Shown here in pieces: positions 21,801 to 33,800 of a DNA stretch of 64,000 nucleotides (position 1 is the stretch's first letter; every line of letters starts with the position of its first letter). Source of the stretch: Trachythela sp. YZ-2020 (taxonomy: Eukaryota; Cnidaria; Anthozoa; Malacalcyonacea; Clavulariidae). The notes beneath the pieces were generated by a model, which had not been told where the DNA came from, ran no database searches, and saw only the letters and a list, made by a program, of their open reading frames with translations. The stretch covers positions 248,001 to 312,000 of the forward strand of contig JADLSH010000111.1 of the NCBI GenBank assembly GCA_016169945.1. Reading direction: 5' to 3'. Position numbers and translations under genes: made by a program.

Positions 21801-24800
21801 AAGTGAGACAATGGAGTGCTAATATCGAGAAAGACATTAGCAGTTACGAAGACACTATGGATGAAGTCAAAGAAGCAGCTAAGGACTTGCGAGCGAGAGA
21901 ACTTCAGAAATTCAGATATGAAGGAGAGAAAGTCGAAGAGGAGAAACGAAGGCGCCATTACCAAGAGGAAATAAAACCTGACGAAACCAAGCTAGAAATG
22001 AAGCAAGATTACGAGAAAAAGAGAGAAGGTGAGCGGGCAAAGTTTTCTACTAAAGGTACTAGTGTGCCAAACTTCCAAAATTAGTTATCACTGCATTTCA
22101 AGGTACACCTTTAGATTGGCAGCGTTTTTCGGGACAGTTCGAAACGGAAATAGACAAAGCAGAGGTTAGTCAAATTACTAAACTTTCTTATCTAAAAGAG
22201 TTATTGGTCCCAAAAGTACGGACATTAATTTTATTGATGGCCTTCCCTTTACGACAGAGGGGTATGAACGGGCCAAGAATATCCTAAAAGCAAAGTATGG
22301 GAAACCAAGTGAAGTTTCAAATGCTCACATGCAAAGTATAATTTCCTTGCCCCTAGTCAAAGGAACACACCCAAAGAAAATACATGAATTCTTTGAGTCA
22401 TTAGTTACCAATACCCAAGCTTTAGAAACCATGGGAAAGATCAGGGAGGTGAATGGTTATGTTAGAACAACCCTTGACAAGTTGCCAGGAATTCGAGCAG
22501 ATCTTGTACGCATGGATGATGAGTGGCAAGAGTGGGGGTTTCCTCAAATGGTCGAAGCCCTGCGGAAGTAGTGTGAAAGAAACCCAGTACCAGTAGAAGA
22601 GCGAAAGCCTGAATTCGGGGGAAATGACCAAAGTGCATCAAAATAATTTAAATCTGGAAAATTTCTGCAAGTCAAGCAAGAAGCCTGGAAACCCAAACCC
22701 TGTGTATATTGCAACTCAAGTCAACATAAATCGTGACAAAGTAGTGGATGTGTCCTCGCGAAAGAAAGAATTAGCAGCAAAGAAACTTTGTTTCAACTGC
22801 ACCGGAATTAAGCATCGAGCTTCAGACTGCCACAGCAAAACGACATGCCTCAAGTGCAATGCCAGACACCACACATCCATATGTGATCAATCACCACAGC
22901 AAATGATGTCAGCTACTGGTAAAGGAACTGTAATCTATCCAGTGGTAGTTGTTATGGTCGATGGGATAAAATGTAGAGCGCTACTGGACACTGGGGCTGG
23001 AAGCTCATATATATCAGCCACCTTAGTTAACCGTCTCGGAAAGCAACCCGTGCAAACCGTGTACAAGAGAATCGATATGATGATGTGTTCTACAAATCAG
23101 AAAATTGAGGAATACAGCGTTAAAGTCTCGGATGTCAGAGGAAATTTTGAGATGGAGACTTTAGTAAGCAAAGTTGACAAGGGCGTGTTATTGTCAATTC
23201 CAAACCCCAAATACGCAGAGATTATCAGCCGTACTGGCTGAATGGAGTGTCCATGGATGACACCAATGTCAAACCAGAATTACCTATCCACCTTATACTC
23301 GGAGCCAGTGACTTCTCCAGGGTAAAGACCAGCACTAAGCCCAAACTCGGACAACCTGGACAGCCAATCGCAGAACGCACAACATTGGGTTGGACAATCA
23401 TGTCAGCGGGTGAAGAAGCAGATTTCAGTAGAGTGTACCACACCAAAACCTCTTCAGCTAACTATGAACAGTTAGTGCAGTTTAGACGTTCTCGGGCATC
23501 AGGATCAACCAAACCAAACCCAACAGCTTGTCCACGATGAGTTCAGCGACGAGGGGTGGTATCAAACTGGGTTGCTGTGGAAACCTGGTCATGACCCACT
23601 GCCGAACAACCAGACCAACAGCCTAGGACGGTAGACAAACCTGTTGAAGAAACTCCAGCGTGATCCAGACATCCTTAACCACTATGACGAAATCATCCTA
23701 GATCAGTTGAAAGAAGGGATTGTCGAGAAAGTAACCAAGGAGCCAGAGGGAAATTTTATATTCCCCATAAAGCGGTGATTCGGTCTACAACTAGGGATCC
23801 AAGGATTGTGCAAAGTTTCAAAGAGCCATACGTTTTGAGGAAAATGGGAGTGAAAATGGGGGAAAATTCAGTAAGAAAAACGAAAGATTAAATGGAAGCA
23901 CTGAAGTACTCTGCGGCGAAGACATATTTTTGTTGAATTTTGGATCCTGTAACACCATAATTTACAAGTAAATGCAAGTAATGTTTCAGGAAAATCTCTC
24001 CTTGATCCTACAGATAAAGAATATTTCACAACTCGCCGTGGGAAGTGTATGCGTATTTATTGCTGACGTAAATAGATGAGTCATGCATGCAATTATAGCT
24101 AGCAGTGTTTATATGTCAAGATTGTCAAGTTCTCATGACATTTGTTTTTCGAAGGCCTATTTTTAACTTCGCTTTTGAAAATCGTGTTTTTAACGCCAAG
24201 CGTAAACATACGCAGGCAAATTATGCCCCATTTATAATTACTTGTAACAAGAGACGGACCCTACCAAGCTTTCCAAGAAAATGATCATTGAAACTTTGCT
24301 TTTAGTAAAAAAGATTATATTTGTAATCTTGAGAGAGGACAAAGTTGTCAAGGCAATGAATGCTGTGGATGAATAGTTACAGTAAATATTACGTTGTCGT
24401 TGTGTTGAAAGAAAAACATTCGTTAATCGTTATGTTTATGACTTATACTCAGTATTAAGTTATAGAAGGACAAAGAGTAAAGAGTAGTTACATGTATGAT
24501 ATAGTTTAGTTTTGTAAATATTACAGGGTTCATATTATTATTAAATGTTGTGTTGAAAATTTTGTTTACAGTAATATGACTACTGTATATGTTTGTACTC
24601 TATAATTGCTATTATATATTAGCCCAAGTTAAGTAAGTCCAAATCGGAAATCTGAATTGTTTGGTGAAATAGTATAAAAACTTTTCAAAGCGGAAATACT
24701 GTGTAACTTTCGTTTTCCTAACAATGTCAATGACAATGCATATATAAACAGTTACTGTTGTTTACGTTCACAACTTCAAACGTAATTACTTATATCACAG

Positions 24801-27800
24801 AAAATCAGAATTTACTTATATCACAGAAAATCAGAATTTACATTTATTTTAAAATATTATACATCCCAATACAATTATATCCCATCAATTCAAGGTATAC
24901 TGTAAAGTTTAAATTAACACGACTATTGGGACTGCAGGCTTTGCAGCACGTTTATAAGATTCCGTTTTATACCATGGATTTGATAGTTCATAATACAGAT
25001 TAATAGTTGTATTTGAAATAATATAGCCTTTAAACGTACTGCTTTATATAATCTGCAAACTCGCATTTGAGATACAGTTTGTCATATTCATATTCTCGAA
25101 AGCAAATGTCAAATAATATAAATAATGTTCTTGTCGCTAGACTAAATGTTAATGAAATTTAAAAATGCGGATCGTTTATGATGCGTCAGCCAAAGCCAGG
25201 GAGAACAGTCCATCATTAAACGAATGCTTGGAAACCGGCCCTCCTCTACAAAACCTATTGTGGAGCGTGCTTGTCATAAATCGTCTAAAACCAGTGGTGC
25301 TGAGCGGTGACATCAAACAAGCTTTCTTGCAAGTCCGTATCCAACCTGAAGATAGAGATTCCTTGAGGTTCCATTGGATCAAGGACAAGGAGACATTGGA
25401 ATTCGAAGTCCTGAGATTTAATCGGGTGTTAGCCAAGGCTTAATCGCAGCCAAATCGAGATTAGCGAAGAAAGACTCGAACTTGTCTCGGCACATATGGC
25501 AATCTTGTCGATAACGTAAATAATTCATTGAAGGATATCCCGTGAGATCTGTCTATGGTTGGTTGGACAGTACTGTAGCCCTGTATTGGATAAAAGGGGG
25601 AGGTACATACAAGCAATTCGTGGCCAACAGAACCAGGAAGATCAACGTCAGAGAGTACATCGAGTGGAGACATGTGAGAACAGATCACAATCCAGCCGAT
25701 CTCGGAGGCAGAGGATGCACCACTGATAAATTAGCAGAATCCTGGCTAAAAGGACCACCATGGTTGTCAAACCCAGATCAATGCCCGGCGGACGTACATG
25801 CAGCGCCAAGTAACGAACCGGAGGTCGAAGTCAAGCAAATCAAGGAACTGTTTTCCGCTGCCATGGAAACGAAAGACGATTTAGACGAGATCCTAAAGAA
25901 ACACAGCCTTTGGCAAGCGGTGCGCATTTTCGGTTGGATAGCTAGATTCCTTCACAACTGCAAGGTCATCAAATCAGAACGATCGAATGGTCCCTTGACA
26001 ACTGCAGAAACCACATTGAAACGGAACAGTTCAAAGAAGACCAGTTGAAACTCAACCTACAAAGAAATGACGAGGGATTGTACGAGTACCAGGGGAGAAT
26101 TCAAGGAAGATATCGATATATCTACCTTCGTGTGCGACCCTGAGTGAGAAGATAATTCACGATGCCCACGTCCAAACACTTCACGGGGGAGTTGGCCTGA
26201 CCATGGCGTACGTAAGACAGCACTACTGGATACCTCGTCTGCGACAACTAACAAAGAAAGTCATCAGAAATTGCTACGGTTGCAAAAAGTTCCAAATGAC
26301 AGCATATCACCATCCTCCGGTCGGCAACCTACAAACGGACAGAACTGTCGGATCAGTTCCATTCGAAGTTCTCGGGGTGGACTACGCTGGACCGATAGCT
26401 TACAAAGTGAAGCTACGCAGAGGACGATGTACAACTCCCGACATTAACACCAAATTCCATGATGTTCATGCAACCCAACCTTCTGCCAGAAGAAGACGTT
26501 AGTGCTATCGAAGAAACAGATTTGAGGAAAAGAGCGAAGTATCAATCCCGCTGCAAAGATGCAATGTGGTCTCGATGGACTAGGGAGTATCTGACGGGAC
26601 TAAGAGAAAGGCACAATCTCAATAACCAAGGAAAGGAAACAACAATCAAAGCTGGTGACGTAGTTCTAATTCAAAACCAAGAACGGAATCGCGGAAAGTG
26701 GAACATCGTATTGTAGTCGAGCCTATCACAGGCAGAGATGGTGTAGTTCGAGGAGCAAGACTTCGAGCTGGGAAATAGTATTTGGAACGTGCTCTGCAGC
26801 AACTGTACCCAATGGAGTTAACCTGCGACGATCCACCTGTAGAGCGAAGTTCGAAGTTGAGTGTAGAAGCCAGAGAATTCCAGCCAAGAAGGAAAGCAGC
26901 TGCCGTAGCTGCTGAACGCATAAAGAGAATCGCGGAACAAGAAGGACTTGAACATTAGTTGGAACTGTATTTGCTTCGAACGTTTGAATCAAATAGGGGG
27001 AGTGTGTGTGGAATTCGGACAGTTTAGTGTTATTTTTCATATTATAAACATTGTAGTTTAGTTTAGTTATATACCGCATAAGATGAAGTACTGTGATATG
27101 GACACAAACTGAACAGTTTGAATGCGGGCGAAGATAATAAAGAATGGATGCGAGATTGTGAGAGAAAAACTTTAAACGAAGCGGTTTGTGAGATATATTC
27201 ATTAAATATATACTAAAATGTGAGTTGTTGTCGTGTGGAGAGCAAATCCCGACAGCAATAATCTTTATTTGTATCATTAAATCTTTACAATTCTGCAAGC
27301 TAGTTGCCACAGATAAGAAATGAAATCAACAGTATTTATGAATGCAATGCATGAGCACATAATACTGTTAATACCAATGAAAAAACAAAAAATGCACTTA
27401 CATTGAAGAATTTTCTAACGCAGGTAAGCGAGTAACCTATATAGATACAAAAATATACATGAAAATATTTGGACCTATATTACATTTATCTTATTACAGA
27501 TTAAACTGCCACTAACCCCAAGTATGATTTGTGGTATGTGTAATATGTAATATATCTTCATCAGTAAAAGCTTCATCTTGGTCAATCTAGATTAATTTTA
27601 GCAAAGCCAAAGGCAAAGCAATTTGAAATTTATCTAATCAGAATCAGAATCACATTTATTTCACACGTATTAAAAAAAAGATAACATTCAACAAAATAAG
27701 TACAGTTACAAAACAAAACCACATATTCAAATTACTATAATAAACAAACGTGTACAGTGATCAAAGTAGCAAAATGCTTTCGAGTTGATCACTGCATGTA

Positions 27801-30800
27801 TGTGTCACATTATTATTAAGTAGTACATAACAGAACTGTGTAAATATTTATGTTTGCGAATTAATAAGAAATTGACTGTACCTTTTCTTAAAAATAGAAA
27901 CTGAATTTGACTTTTTTATATGGTAAGGAATTGTTTCCCAAACTTTTGATGATATAAATCGAAAAGTAAAGTAACATCATATCCGGCAGCTTTGACAGTG
28001 AAAGAGCTGATCAAGACGAGATTTTTTTACTATAAACATACGTTGCATTTCTTTTCAGAATGATTCAAATATTACACATACCAAAAATCATATTTGGGGT
28101 TAATGGCACTTCAACATATTGTATTGACTATAGCATTTTTTCCAAGCTCAAGACCAATGTTGCAAGTGTATCTCAGAACTAAATACATAACACAATATCA
28201 TTTACCTTTGTGAAGCAAATAATCGGCCCAAATACCAGAGATAAATGCACACGGTGAATTGATAAGCCAAGGAATTACATTGAATATCCAACCCTGCAGG
28301 TAATGGCACAAGAATATATCTCAATAGTCTGCTTTAACACGGTAATCCTTGACCTAAACCTATTCCTAATGTGCTTAGTGAATTCTGAACTTAATCCAAA
28401 ACCTTAACTTAAACCTAACCAAAACCTTATCTTTTACCTAACCCATAACCAAATTAATAACTTGATTAATAAACCTTGTCATAACCCAACCTAATCTTTC
28501 CTAAACCAAATCTTTAACCTAATCCTAAACCTACATTTAATCATAAACCTTACCTTAAAGCTAATCTTAGTCCTAAATCGTATTCTAACCCTTATCTTCC
28601 AGCTAATCCTAAACACTAATCTTAAACCTAATCCTTAAACAATGACTTACTTACAATGACTAACTAGATTAAGTTCCGAAATATCATCTACTTTAACCGA
28701 CTTGACCTCGTAGCTCAGTTGGTAGAGCATTGGACTGTAAACTAAAGGTCGCGGATTCCATTCCAACCCCGGTGTAGCGTCATCTAATATAAATCACTTA
28801 CTTTACTCTGTGGAAAGGTATCATGAAAATAACTAGGAAGCCACGTTGATAAACCATGAAAACAGATTGAAATAGATATGTTTGCAAAAATCATTGCCCT
28901 GAAACAACACAGTGACAGTGTCAGTGATACTTAATTTTTAATGAATTTTGACATTTAGAGAATGTTCTAGCAAACTTAAGTACTACAACAGTTACTGTAA
29001 AGACTTAAAATTACTGTAACATGCAGGCCTGCATGCGAACTTACCATAATGGACAATGTGATAAAACAGATAGCCACGGAACTGACAGAAATTTATTACT
29101 ACTCGATGGCAGCTCCTGAACATCACTTGATTGTTTCAAATCACCATCCCTAAGCAACGTAAACTTCCAAATTATTAACCATGTGATTCCAGCGATACCA
29201 ACACAATAGAAGACACTGCCCCAATCAACATTATCCAGTAGCAACGAACCAGCAGCACCAATGACGACAGAACTGGTGAAAGCAAGAAACAATTCTCGAG
29301 TTTTATTACTGATACTGTATTATTAGACAGGTAATGCATCACAAATTACTACTGGGGCACCTTCGATGCTGATTATGGCAGCTTTGATGTGCAGATTTAA
29401 GTGCACTAAACTTTATTTTTTAATCTGCTCAATACAACATGATTATATACCGTAAACCTCCGACTATAAGCCCTGGGCTTATATTCGTCCGTAAGCATTT
29501 TTCATGGGCTTATACACGGGGGAGCTTATATTCTGGGGGGGGGGGGGGTTAATACATGGATTACATTTTGTGTTGGTAATATTTATTGTGAACCAAAATA
29601 ATATTCGTAAAATAACGAAAATAAACATCTGTGGAATCGGTGCTGTTGGTACAAAAATGATACTTCTTCAAATATAATACCAATAGATTTCGTAAAGATT
29701 GTTACTATTTTGTAGAGAAATAATACGTTTAAAGTGCACCTCACCCCAAAATTTTTTTTGGCTATATCAAATCTTGGCATCATTTCTAGAGTATCCGTGA
29801 AAATTTTAATTTATTTGGTCAAATCGTTCGATTTTTATGGCAGTTTAAAGTTGGCAAAAAACTTTTGGTGGACCTTGTCCGTCGTTACGAGGAGTCTGGA
29901 ACGAGTAAATTTCGTGACGTCACGCAAGGGACTCGTCAAAATAAACTTTCGGCCCACATTGCAAATTCCCTGTATACTGTCGGCCATCTACATATGATAT
30001 ATCAGACCTACAAGCACGAAACTGTACGTAAAATGTTTCTCTTGATCAGAGGTTTCGATCTATGCATCTTACATGCATAGAACGTGTGTAGTTCTCAAGA
30101 AAATGTGCACGAAAATCGATGTACGTTTCCCCGGGATTATGTACTTTTAGAAGTTTAGTGCCGTTGAATTTTAGTACACTTTGCCTGTGGGCGAATACCT
30201 CATAAATAATGAACTACGAACTTGAAATAACCAATAGCTATCCCGTCACGAAGAGAGCTTTATTTTCATGTATGATATGTCTATATAGTTTGTGTATTTC
30301 CATTCAAACATTACTACAAATTTTGTATGTTTTCAGCTTTCAAGCGCAGGACTTTAAAGAACGGATACCGGTTTAAAGAGATATACAACCGATCTATTTG
30401 CCCGTATAACTTTGTAAATATTGAATCTACAACCTTGAAACAACTATGAGCGTGTTCGTCATGCCTACAGCTTTCTACCCATGCATAAAACATGTGTTTA
30501 TCAACAAAATAGCTTTAAATATATTTTACTAAGTTCATTTCGCGCCGCGATCACATTGGCGCTGCGAAAGACGTGTGAGTAATATTCCATTTGGATATCG
30601 CTTCATAAGTGACATAACTCAGCCAATATCAGACCTACAAGCACGAAACTGTACGTAAAATGTTTCTCTTGAACAGAGCTTTCGATCTACGCATCTTTAT
30701 AGATGTATGAAACGTATGTAGTTCTCAAGGAAATGTGCACGAAAATCGATGTATGTTTCGCGGGTCAAATGACGAAAATATATCGTGTGTACTAATTGTG

Positions 30801-33800
30801 CTGTAGTAGGGGTAAACTTTTTTGATACGCCTGAAGTCAATAATCAAGATATATTCTCATGCTTCATACCAAAAGATAGCCCAGAAAAAGGCGATGTTGT
30901 ATATATAGCAGTGACCTATATCGTGTAAACAAGTTGTAGTTTTAGATGCCTACACGCGTGCGAAGTTGGATTTTCAACGTGCTCGAACTAAATAATACAG
31001 TCTTACAGATATAGCTTAATTGCTTAATGCGGCATATTGTTAGATAGCTCTTCTAAAGCTGATTCTATCCATATATAGCAATTATATATATCCTGTGTGC
31101 CAGTCTGTTCATGGTTAGACATGATAGCCAGAAAAAAACAGTGTAAACTTCGATTGATTCAAGGCAAGCAAAGCCGAAATGGCGAACTGAATACAAGCCG
31201 ATCAAAGCTAAATGCCGACTACCTTGTGTGACGTCAGAAAATGGGCTAGACCCAGGCTCTTTTTGGTTAGAAGATACGACGGCCAAGGTCCATCGAAAGC
31301 TAAGTTCAAAACGCCATAAAAATCTAACGATTTGGCCAAATTAAAAAACATTTTCACGGATATACTAGAAATGATGCCAAGATTTGATAAAGCCAAAAAA
31401 AAATTTTGGGGTGAGGTGCACTTTAAGTACACTTACCCCCAACCAATGGACGATTTTCGCCATGTTTTGTTCCTTGTCCTTGCTGTTTGTCATCGAGGTT
31501 GATAGAGATTCTCGCAAGTTATACTTGAGAAAAATGATAGTTGCCCAAAAATACTCCAAGCAGGTTTTGTCAGGTTTCGATTTAGTTCTTTTCATTTACT
31601 ATAACATTCAATACTGTAGAACTTCTAACTTTCGTTCAGTAATGGCGAACAACGTTCAGTAATAACTTTGAACGTTATATAGTTTCCACTCATCAATAGG
31701 GTGGTAAAATTTTGTATGCTATGATTTTTGTGAGCAGTTTTTTATCGGGATACTTGCCACAATCTATATTTGGTGACGAGTTGGCGTGATTTGGAGCAGA
31801 AAAGCGACAAGACACTTGCATCGGCGCCATTATTAAACGAAACAAAGCTGAAAGCTTCTATATCGAAGGTACAATATCGAAGGTATTAAAAATGAACAGA
31901 ACTACATCAAAACCTGATAAAACATCCTTGGAATATTCTTGGGACAACTATCATTTTGCTCAAGAATAACTTCGATGATAGAATTTCTAACTGCTTCGAT
32001 GACAAACAGCAAGGAAAAGGGACAAAACGTAAACATGGCGAAAATCGTCCATTGGTAAGAGGTATAAAGTGTACTTAAACGTATTAGTAGTATTGTTGTC
32101 AGGAGTACAATCAGTAGTCAGTAGATATAAAATAGATTGAATATTATTATTTGTTGCTAAACAAACTGTGCTTGTTGCAATATTTATTACAGTACATTCA
32201 AACAATGGGACAATTCAACATTAAAGATCATTTTTTACCAGCCACATGGCAAGCCTTGTATAAACATTTCTTATCTATTGTATATACAATAAGATTTGCT
32301 GTAGAATTAATAAAATATTGTATAGAATAGAGATATTTTCCGGTAGAAAGTTTAGAAAATTCAACAGGCCAGTACACTGTTACAGAATGCAATCGACATT
32401 GAGTAGAAACTTTAAATTTGTTAATTTGTATTAAAATTTATCGATCAGATCGGCGGCGCTGGATTCTTGTTCGGATAATATTTATTAATACAAAATATGT
32501 TTACCAAATTTCCCAGTTTTTCTCAAAATGTACTACTTGAAACAAAAATTTAAACACCAACCTTCAATTATTACTCTATCCAATTAAAAACGATAGGAAT
32601 AGGAAATTATAATATACTAGGTAAATTGGAAATAAAGCCGTTTCAGTTCGCTTGAAACGTGTTTGAACTCCTTCCTTGTTGGCGACGCGACACAACCGGA
32701 AGTTGGAAAAAACCAGGTGATAGTGCCAAATTTATAAGTAGCATTTTTAAATGCTGCAAAGTATCCAAGTCCGTCTCTCCCATATTTTCTCTCTCTTCCG
32801 CTTGCGTGGACTGCTACTTTCAACCCCTTGAGAGACGGACTTGAACCAAGTCTAATAACAGCATTGCAAGGATTGCCCCAGTAATTAAACAATAAAGGCC
32901 AAGAGAAACAGGACGCAATTTGGCAACGCAACACGATTTTTCAGTTTTTAAAAGTAAATAAAACCGTCTAGGGAAGGAAATTTTAAAAGATATACACATT
33001 ATACAGAGACCAAATAACTCAAACTGTTATAGCGCTTCTGAATATTTGAAAAACATAAAACAGGATCAAAGTTATTACCGAAATCACTAAAGTGCCGACA
33101 GCAGCAAACGAAAAACAAAACACTTAGTGCTGTTTGACGAAAAAAATATTTCGTTTAAATCACATGACCAAATTGTTCGATCAAAATGGTCACGACTTCA
33201 TCTTTTCTACTTCATCTTATTTTCGGTACTATACAGTTTTTTACAGTACAAGGAAGAATGAATGCTTACGGACGAACCTTCACAAGAGGCAAGGCCATAG
33301 GAAAAGATTTACGATCCCTAATTGTAGACACAATCTTATCAGAAGGGGGAGATGTTACAACGGGCACTTTCCAGGTAGTTTCAGAGCGATAGACCGAAAG
33401 TATAAAGTCACGGCCGGGGTCGCTAAGAAAATCTGAACAACATTTTGCCAAACGGGAAGGTTAGAGCCTCAACGTTCTGCAAGTTGTCTCCAGGCGCAGC
33501 TCGAACAACCTGAGCTAGAACTCATAAAGATTCGGAAGGAAAATAGGCCATCCATGATGTATAGTGAGTTGAAGGAAAACACTGAACAATACACGACAAC
33601 TACTCCCTCTATTGCCGCCATAGAAAGGGATGTGCGCACTCGTCTCTCCGATGACATAATGACATGGAAAAGAATGATCCGGCCTGCGGCGGAAAAGTTT
33701 ACGCCTGAAAACATAGCATACTGTCAAATGTACGTTAACTTCATGAATTCTTTGGATCCCCATAGAATAAAATTTTTCGACGAAACAGGAGACAAGTTTT

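Larger units (their letters stand above)
21216..27254 (+). mobile_element. BEL/Pao LTR retrotransposon 1 (defective)
   Basis: Two LTRs bound a 6.04 kb element, with a GCAA target duplication and a purine-rich aataggggga just before the 3' LTR. It sits in the seventh-exon-side intron of the SLC17A9-like gene, on the opposite strand to that gene. Gag, zinc knuckles, aspartic protease, reverse transcriptase, RNase H and integrase segments occur in BEL/Pao order. The reading frame is broken by stops, a ~1.4 kb insertion and deletions in the reverse transcriptase and integrase. Confidence 0.9.

Noticed and set aside
26726..27310. 194-codon minus-strand frame
   Set aside because: It is a shadow across the 3' end of the BEL/Pao element and its LTR, with no independent protein features.
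32617..32934. Minus-strand protein of 105 residues
   Set aside because: It has no recognisable motif, no clear splice sites and a low-complexity interior with an inverted repeat. It may be a scrap of a mobile element but cannot be supported as a gene.
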